A program made the translations under genes and the position numbers. The notes below the pieces were generated by a model, which saw only the letters and a program-made list of their open reading frames with translations, did not search any database and was not told the origin of the DNA. Positions 57,203 to 64,000 of a stretch of DNA of 64,000 nucleotides are shown piece by piece. Source of the stretch: Epiperipatus broadwayi (Eukaryota > Onychophora > Udeonychophora > Euonychophora > Peripatidae); assembly GCA_028023455.1 (NCBI GenBank), contig JAQFVV010000021.1, positions 6,720,853 through 6,784,852 on the forward strand, in the 5' to 3' direction. Positions within the stretch are counted from its first letter, which is position 1. Each line of letters opens with the position of its first letter.

Positions 57203-57349
57203 ATAGCCAAACCTCATGCTGTAAGTGCTCAGATATATATTAAGATAGCCAAACCTCATACTTTAATGGACAGGCTTCGATCTACTCCACACTCCAACTC
57301 CTCAACCATCCATCCAATTGAAAATCTGATGATGGAATGCTCTGAACAA

Positions 57350-57780
57350 TGGTTGTTGTTTTGCACTTTAAATAAATTGAATTGAATCAGGCAAAAATAT
57401 CACAATGTAACTAAAAATAATTTTGTTTTATTGTTTGGAGTAATGTGACAATTAAAAATTCAAGCAGAAAGTTAAACACAATTCTTTCATTTCAGTGCTT
57501 AAACAGCAGTCAATCATTTAGTGCTACTTCCACTGATCATATTTCTTTTATTTTATGATATTAACTATCTGATTAATCCACTTGCCAACCTCAATAATAA
57601 GATGAAATGAAGAATACAATTTAAAGTCTTAATTAATAATTCATGAATGATTATAATAGATAAACCATGATCTACAGACCCATATAATTCACTGACACTA
57701 AGATATGCAAGAATTCTTTATCTTCTTTATGAAGTATTATAACCATATCTTTTTATTGCATTGCCAAATCTATATAATAT
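57350..57780. other. AT-rich, nothing recognised
   Basis: Between the family A element and the foldback. No feature is supported. Confidence 0.4.
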
Positions 57781-57784
57781 TAAT

Positions 57785-58015
57785 ACCATCTATATTCTTT
57801 GTTACTTTTTACAATGGTTTTTTATAATCCACTATTGACAGTTTCGATTGCCCCAGCAATCTTCTTCAGAATTTATACTTATATTTTTAAATCTCAACTG
57901 GTTGGAAATATAAGTAGAAGTTCTGAAGAAGATTGCTGGGGCAATCAAAACTGTCAATAGTGGATTGTTAAAAAAGCACTGTAAAAAGTAATAAAGAATA
58001 TAGATGGTATTAATA
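57785..58015. repeat. Foldback palindrome, about 103-bp arms, with CTGAAGAAG...GAAAC motif
   Basis: TACCATCTATATTCTTTGTT at the left and its near complement at the right. The loop is about 25 bp near 57888-57910. Each arm, read outward from the loop, carries TTCTGAAGAAGATTGC, TGGG, GCAATC(G/A)AAACTGTC: a six-pair hairpin between CUGAAGA and GAAA. An extra A and a G at the cleavage position keep it from being a proper hammerhead. Confidence 0.9.
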
Positions 58016-58525
58016 TTACAAAATATGCAAGTCTTTGTTATCTCTTTAATTTAAACAATTTTAAAAAATTGACATATTTAACAATAATTTGATATTATAT
58101 TTATTAAACCCAAGTTCGCCTTGTAATCATTTTGCAACTATTATAGTTATTTGATTTTTTTTCTACAAATTTGACAACCCAACAGTCTTTTTCATATATT
58201 TAAGAGCCAAATGTATTTATTATATTAAGTGTTTTTCTTTTAAAAAGGCAACAGCAGAGTTATAATGGTAAAAAAAAAAGTAATGATAATATATAAAATA
58301 ACAAAAAAATGGAAAAAATATATAAATATGTTTTATGATACAAAAAGTGGAAATTTTAATAAAACATGCTACTAGTTAATTAAAAACTTTAGATAGTAGA
58401 GAAATAAAACTTTTAAATGTTTTCTTTTTATACTTTATTAGAATTTTTTCTTAAAAAAGTATCAAATGAAGCACACTTAATTACATTTGTAAATAAAAAA
58501 AATAATTCTAGAAAATCGATATATA
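58016..58525. other. AT-rich, nothing recognised
   Basis: No coding signal. Confidence 0.4.
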
Positions 58526-59600
58526 CACCCGGGTCTCATTTAATGTGATAGATAGGTTTCACAGAAAACCCACATTAAAAAAAATTGCACAAAAATAGAC
58601 TTAACTTACCTTAAAAAATGGGGGATAGGGTCTGTAATTTTCAGAATTCGCATAAAGCAAAGCAGCAAAGAAAAATTACTTTAAAATTCGCATTAAAAAA
58701 TTAATTGTTTTTCTCTTCACTAGTAAAATTGTAATTATAAATATGCGACTTTTTTTTTTCGCGAAAAAAAAAAGTCACATATTTATAATTAAAAAATTAA
58801 GCAAATAAAGTATGACTAATAAAAAATTTAAAATATTTGAAAAAAATTAATACAAGACAAACTTTTTTTTACTTTTTTTATTAACTACAATATTTAATTT
58901 TACATTTTTCATACGTATTTTAATCACCACTGGTAGCATTCATTTGTAAACTGGAAAGAAATCAGATTTAATGTGATGTGATGTATTGTAGCTTCTCCTT
59001 AAATGAAGTCAAGAATCTTTCAGCAATTATGCCCAGAGAAACCTGTTAGCTACTTTATTTTTATTCATGATGTGATGTACAACTAGCACCACGTTCAGAT
59101 GGTTTTCTGTTTCTATATTTAAAAAATGAGATTGAAATCAAAACAAAAAGATTATATATTATCATTAGTACATTATCATTAGAAAGATTATTTTCAGTTT
59201 ATAAAATCTTCATTTTTTATTTTAAAAATCTAAAAGATTATTTATTTCTGTTATATATAACAAAATATACATTTTAAAAGCTTAATTTTTTTGAATATTT
59301 ATTGCCATATTTTTATATGTAAGTATAAATCTATTATTATTATTTACTCATTAGTATAAGTAGGTTATTTATATAGAAGCTAAAATTCTAAATACAGATT
59401 CAGGTCAAATTCACATTAGCTGCTAATATAACGTTATATTTTTGAAAAAAAAAGTATTTCAAGTGAAAATAAGTTATTAATAATTTAATTTTCTTGATAT
59501 CTAATAAATATAGTGAAATATGAAAGATATTAAAAAGAAACCTGAATCGCATAATTTCAAAATTGCATTAAAATAATCTACATAAAACGAGACCCAGGTG
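58526..59600. mobile_element. Non-autonomous DNA transposon with TA target duplication, copy 2 (1075 bp)
   Basis: Starts CACCCGGGTCTCATTTAATG, ends ACGAGACCCAGGTG, flanked by TA at both sides. Collinear with 12160-13049 apart from two additions: a hairpin at 58733-58790 and a segment at about 58970-59065 related to 7290-7370. These account for most of the extra 185 bp and must postdate the shared ancestor. Confidence 0.82.
58733..58790. repeat. Short palindrome inside the DNA transposon
   Basis: AATTATAAATATGCGAC and T-run, a CGCG centre at about 58760, then A-run and GTCACATATTTATAATT. It is absent from the 12-kb copy. Confidence 0.9.
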
Positions 59601-59603
59601 TAT

Positions 59604-59793
<190 letters not shown>

Positions 59794-59929
59794 ACTGCTT
59801 TAAAAATTAACACATTCAGAAATAATTTGATAACAGACTTATTAAACTGAAATTCATCTTGCCATATATATATATTTGAAAACCAGGCATTAAAAGGGTA
59901 AAGTTAAACTAGTCAATAAATAATAAAAA

Positions 59930-60310
59930 CTATCCCAAATTAATAATTCAGACAGACTACCCCAAAAATAAACTCTAAAGCATAACCCATGGTTTCACAG
60001 TTACAAGCAGACTTCTAAAGTGTAAAGAAACTACAAAATATCATATTTAAACTAAACATTACCCACAATTCCACTTACCTCCAAATGGAATTGTGGGTAA
60101 TGTTTAGTTTAAATGTGTTATTTTGTAGTTTCTTTAAGTTCTTTTAATATTAAGGGTGGATGGGAGGTAAGAGAAATTAGGGGTAATGTTTAGTTTAAAT
60201 ATGTTGCTATTTTGTAGTTTCTTCTCATTTGAGAAGTCTGCTTGTAGCAATGAAACCATTGGTTGTGTTTTAGAGTTTATTTTTTGGCTAGACTGTTTGA
60301 ATTGTGAATT
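59930..60310. repeat. Complex inverted repeat
   Basis: 59930-60080 (CCCCAAAAATAAACTC, ATGGTTTCA, AAGCAGACTTCT, AAACTACAAAATA, AAACTAAACATTACCC) is matched in inverse by 60095-60310. The GGTAATGTTTAGTTTAAAT block appears twice in the second half. The centre is a short CCACAATTCCA...TGGAATTGTGG hairpin. Confidence 0.82.
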
Positions 60311-60690
60311 TGGCGTAATTTTTATTATATATATAAGAAATAAAGCCAGTGCATATCACCAGCTAAAAATTCAAAGATAAAATATCCATTACTCTTTCAA
60401 TGCTGTTTTTCAGCAAAAGCCCACAGCTTTGTGAATAAAAATAAAGTCTTCTAATAAATGCTGTTTATCTTTACTCTTAAGATAATGTTTGCTGGAAAAA
60501 ACATATTGTTGGGTGAAGTGATGGACATTTTATAAATGATATATTATCTGGATTCATCTGTGTATAATTTAATGCAGTAAACATATATACTGACTTTTCT
60601 GTTTGGTCACCCTGGCTATTAGTTGGGTAACAAATATTACAAAAATGGTTGCGGAGATGCTGCATTGATGTATAACATGATTAAAAATTT
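60311..60690. other. AT-rich, nothing recognised
   Basis: Open frames lack domains. No feature is supported. Confidence 0.4.
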
Positions 60691-60694
60691 TATT

Positions 60695-60778
60695 CTTAAA
60701 AGTGGTTGCTTTGGTAACAGTTTGAAATTGTTGATTGTTAATAATATTAGAATTGTCTAAGTGTTTACTGGCTTTTAA
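60695..60778 (-). repeat. Interspersed repeat family E, copy 5
   Basis: GTGGTTGCTTTGGTAACAG, TTGTTGATTGTTAATAATAT and GTCTAAGTGTTTACTGGC match the inverse of copy 4. An (AT)n of 26 bp follows. Confidence 0.6.
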
Positions 60779-60888
60779 TGATATATATATATATATATAT
60801 ATATATGCAAAGATTATACAAACCCCGACAAGAGATTTGTTTTACATAAACAAAAAAGTCAGAAATTAACTACCTCTTTCATTTCTCA

Positions 60889-60932
60889 CTCCCAGATCAC
60901 TGATTTCAAGCTGTTTCTATCCTCAGTGAGAA
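60889..60932 (-). ncRNA. Hammerhead ribozyme, family D, intact core
   Basis: Minus strand: UUCUCA pairs with UGGGAG (six pairs, two wobbles) as stem I. Core CUGAGGA (N7 = G). A short hairpin UAGAAACAGCUU has only AG/CU as stem II. GAA. Stem III AUC/GAU with loop AGU. C is the cleavage nucleotide. It lies between two (AT)n tracts (60780-60806 and 60938-60983), so the element limits are not visible. Confidence 0.65.
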
Positions 60933-60935
60933 GAG

Positions 60936-60937
<2 letters not shown>

Positions 60938-60983
<46 letters not shown>
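60938..60983. repeat. (AT)n microsatellite
   Basis: About 45 bp of alternating AT directly beside the family D ribozyme. Confidence 0.97.
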
Positions 60984-60984
<1 letters not shown>

Positions 60985-60989
60985 CTTTA

Positions 60990-62098
60990 CAAAGGAGTAA
61001 AAATAATATTAACTAATATGATAGAATTTGATAGAACAAACTATGTAATAATCAACATTCATTTTTTAATTTGATTTTTATGAGCTTATATACATTTTAT
61101 ATTTCATAAAATTATAAAGATATATGTATGTAAAGTAAATTATTATTTGTTTAAAACAATAAGTCACTAAGCTGCGCAAAAAATAACTTTCATACATGCA
61201 CGCTAAAATTTAGACACGGTTCTTTTTTGACAGTGAATACATCCATTTACATAATTCTTCAACATCGTTTTTATAATTCAACATTTTTTATGCTGTAGGA
61301 ATGAGATTATTGCTGTGGATTTATGGGCAAAACTGGCACTTATCAAAAAAATATAAATTATATAAGTCATTCAAATTTTACCATATTCCTTTATTGGGAT
61401 TAAATTTTTTTGTGTTTGTCTGGATCAAATTTTATAATATAATATTCACTCATTTGCTAATTTTCAATCTTTTTAAAATTTTGCACACTTATGTACTTCT
61501 AATGACAATACTCCTTTTTAGAGATCACATAAATTTCAGAAAAAAATAGTAAAGATATTATATTTTTAGTATTATGCATAACATTAATGTTAACAGTATA
61601 CAGAAACAATCTTTGTTTATTTAAAATTGAGTTATTCATTGAAAACCGATTTTAATAGTTCATTGTTACATATATAAAAGTATAAAGTAGAAAATAAATA
61701 TATAAAAATTAAAAAAAAAACTTTTATTTACATAAATGCATTTAAACATAAAGAAATAAAATTAAAAGTAAAAAAATAAAAAATAAAAAATTAAAAAACC
61801 ATTTAAATCTAAACAAATATAGTAAAAAAAAAGTTCAGTTTTTAAAAATTAAAGTGAGGGGTGCTTTTGTTTAGAAATAAAAACATTACTATGATAATGC
61901 TCTAGTCATTCCTACTTTCTTGCATTAATGACAATATCTTCACTTGATAAAAATGATTTTTAGCTGATAGAAAGATTGGCATGGATATAATAGAATGGAT
62001 TTTATTTGGGAATTATTTAAAAGATTCTTTGAGATTCTGAACTGTGATTCATCAGAATTTATTAGCAAGCTAATTAAACCCTAATTTTTATTTGCTAT
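60990..62098. other. AT-rich, nothing recognised
   Basis: No coding signature or known repeat. Confidence 0.4.
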
Positions 62099-62099
62099 T

Positions 62100-62202
62100 A
62101 TTTTTTTTTCATGTGAAATAGCATCGGCTGGGAAGCGAACCCGCTAACCACTGCTTGTAAGGCAGCTGTGCAGACCGCTTGACCACCAATGCTTGACTAT
62201 TT
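62100..62202 (-). repeat. tRNA-derived SINE copy
   Basis: Minus strand: GTCAAGCATTGGTGGTCAAG, CTGC-CTTACAA-GCAG, GGTTAGCGGGTTCGCTTCCC (the B-box closest to consensus in the window), AGCCGATGC, then an A-rich tail. The segment GTTGTCCCG between anticodon arm and B-box is deleted relative to the copy at 26.2 kb. Confidence 0.82.
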
Positions 62203-62204
62203 GT

Positions 62205-64000
62205 TATTTTTAGTTTATTTATTTGAACAAAAATATTTTTTAAAAAATTTTACTTTATTTGACCACTTTACTTAAATATTAAAATATCTTTACTTTTTAA
62301 TACCAAATAATATTCTAAATGCGTTTTGTATTAAAAGAAATTAGAAGAAACATGATTGACCAAATAAGATGCAAAACTCTGATTCCACATTTCTAATTGC
62401 TCAGATAATATTGTAAGTATAAAAGGCTGACTGCCATTACATGTGACTTGTGTGGTTAACTGCACAAATGGAAAAATATGGATATCAAGATATATGGATT
62501 ACAGCTGCTGCACTGACATATCTGGTATCTAAACTTCTTTGTAAACATCTGAGGAATGGACCATTAAATTATTTTACTATATACATTTAAATTAGTCATA
62601 AAAACCAAACAAATGTTAGAATTTAGTTGAAAATGCATAATCATTTTTAAATAATTAATTTTAAAAACCTTTTTTTATTTTTTAATTGGAAATTTAAGAT
62701 CAAAATAAATTACGTAAAAAAAGAAAAGAATTGTATATTTTAGACTGTTAAATCACAATTGAGCAAAATAAGTCCTTGTAAAGACAGAATTGGGTAGATA
62801 TAAATTGTATAACATATGTTGGTATTTGTGAGTTTTCAAGTAAATCAAGATGGCAACTCATATTTTTGATAAATGTACAGTTTCAGGGCCTCAAATAATG
62901 TTTATGAAATAAATGCCTGCTAGGAAATGCATTTAATTTTTACATTTTATTTTTTACTACTGTTATTTACTTTTAAAAAAGAAATGATTGTGGAAAAATT
63001 AATTTCAGTATTTAGAGTTTCTTTTTTTATTTTTTGGATTAGTTTATTAAGAGACAAAATGAAAAAGATATATAAATACAATATTTACACTCTATTCATA
63101 TCAGCAGCATTCAATCATATTGTGACCATTAACATACACTTTTTGGGAGGGCAGGATCCTGCATATTTGGAAATAGTCTATTGCATCATGTTCTGTGAAA
63201 GGAAGGTCCCAAATTTTTAACATTATAACAATTTACCAAAAAAAAAAAAAAAGGTAGACAAAAAGAAACATGCCAAATTGAATCAAAATATGACGATGTT
63301 AAAAATTTATCATGACATCCACATTATAATATTATTAAAAAAAAAAAATTAAGATTCTTAATGAAATTTATCAGATTTTATTACCTTTTTTAAATTTATC
63401 AATCAATTTATTAATTTTGTTTTAATTTAACAAATAACACACCTTCGGTAGATTATAGGTAAAGCACTCAAAACTCTACATTTACCAAAAAAATACAAGC
63501 TACCATCTTAGTTTACTTAAACCCTCACAAGTACCAATACATTTTAAAGCCATTAGTTTGGAAACCACACATACACACAAAACTAAAATAGTTTAATTTA
63601 GAAAATCTTTAAATGATAAAAAATGATAAAAAGGAAAAAATAAGCCATATAATGATGTTATATATTATTTGTTTTATGAGGAAAGAATTTTTTATTGCTT
63701 CTAACTTGTTTTTTTTTTAAAAAAAAAGTTTAATAATTTTGTATATTTAATTAATTTTTTTTTTATAGAAAAAAAATTAATTAAAAAAAATTCACTAGTG
63801 AAATTTTTAATTTATCTGAATCAAAAAAAAAAAAAAACAAGATGATTTTTTTTTATAATAACATTGTTTTCATCACATATAAATTACATTAGTCACTCCA
63901 GAGAATAATTTTATTACTAAAAAATATTTACATAGGTATATAGATATATTTGTACAATATATATATATATATATATTTCATCTTTATTGTTAAAAGGAGG
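62205..64000. other. AT-rich, nothing recognised
   Basis: Homopolymer A/T runs and palindromic AT tracts (63710-63790), and an (AT)n at the end (63958-63976). A 97-residue hydrophobic open frame at 62927-63220 shows no domain. Confidence 0.4.

Larger units (their letters stand above)
56955..57345 (-). mobile_element. Hammerhead-bearing element, family A, minus copy
   Basis: Collinear with the reverse complement of 4280-4615: TAGGGTATATGAGCACAGAC, CACCACTCTCCACACTATCT, the ribozyme, GTGCTCAGATATATA, GATAGCCAAACCTCATAC, CATCCAATTGAAAATCTGAT. An (AT)n of about 50 bp has expanded inside, with a local duplication of AAGATAGCCAAACCTCAT-type sequence. The open frame across it is spurious. Confidence 0.72.

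Noticed and set aside
62927-63220. 97-residue hydrophobic open frame
   Set aside because: Hydrophobicity follows from T-rich codons. No motif, neighbour or start context supports it.

Overview
This is an AT-rich eukaryotic (animal) window. I find no confident host protein-coding gene, no rRNA gene and no intact tRNA gene. It reads as intergenic or deep-intronic DNA filled with retroelement fossils, foldback DNA and microsatellites. The tRNA-derived SINEs, the mollusc-type LINE tails, the Penelope-type GIY-YIG fragments and the long (CTAT)n, (TAA)n and (AT)n arrays together suggest a mollusc, most likely a coleoid cephalopod (octopus-like). The species call is inference.

The most striking content is self-cleaving RNA. 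Reading both strands for the hammerhead core (CUGANGA, a hairpin, GAAA, then NUH before stem I) gives at least four distinct hammerhead-ribozyme families in about a dozen copies. Family A lies at 4448-4491, 57064-57108 and decayed copies at 42-44 kb. Family B lies at 8588-8627 and 19814-19853, both with intact cores. Family C lies at 7049-7090, 24239-24280, 37465-37506, 52675-52716, 53128-53169 and 53238-53279. Family D is a single copy at 60889-60932. All have a very short, often self-complementary stem III, as described for the minimal hammerheads of Penelope-like elements and of small non-autonomous metazoan retrozymes. Two families also form partial tandem repeats (475 bp and 452 bp monomers). 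In family A the repeat starts at the predicted cleavage site. GIY-YIG endonuclease remnants typical of Penelope-like elements lie in the same window (5.6-6.7 kb and 54.3-54.5 kb).

Layout. 0.86-2.1 kb: three near-perfect foldback palindromes. 2.4-3.2 kb: LINE scrap and a SINE. 4.0-4.6 kb: family A element. 5.0-5.27 kb: compound tetranucleotide satellite. 5.56-6.69 kb: head-to-head GIY-YIG palindrome. 7-8.7 kb: family C and B elements. 9.8-10 kb and 14.3-15.2 kb: LINE reverse transcriptase remnants. 12.16-13.05 kb: TA-flanked inverted-repeat DNA transposon, with a second copy at 58.5-59.6 kb. 15.35-16.78 kb: a palindrome interrupted by an IS1595/Merlin-like element. 19-25 kb: family B and C elements and foldbacks. 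25-33 kb: largely featureless AT-rich DNA with one SINE. 33-35.3 kb: two LTRs. 38.1-41 kb: trinucleotide array, inverted LINE tail and a decayed LTR retroelement. 42.4-44.1 kb: composite family A array. 45-51 kb: the block with least recognisable repeat. 51-64 kb: family C dimer plus inverted copy, GIY-YIG tail, foldbacks, family A and D elements, and AT-rich sequence.

Nothing here forms a host pathway. The functional theme is mobile elements whose RNAs probably process themselves.
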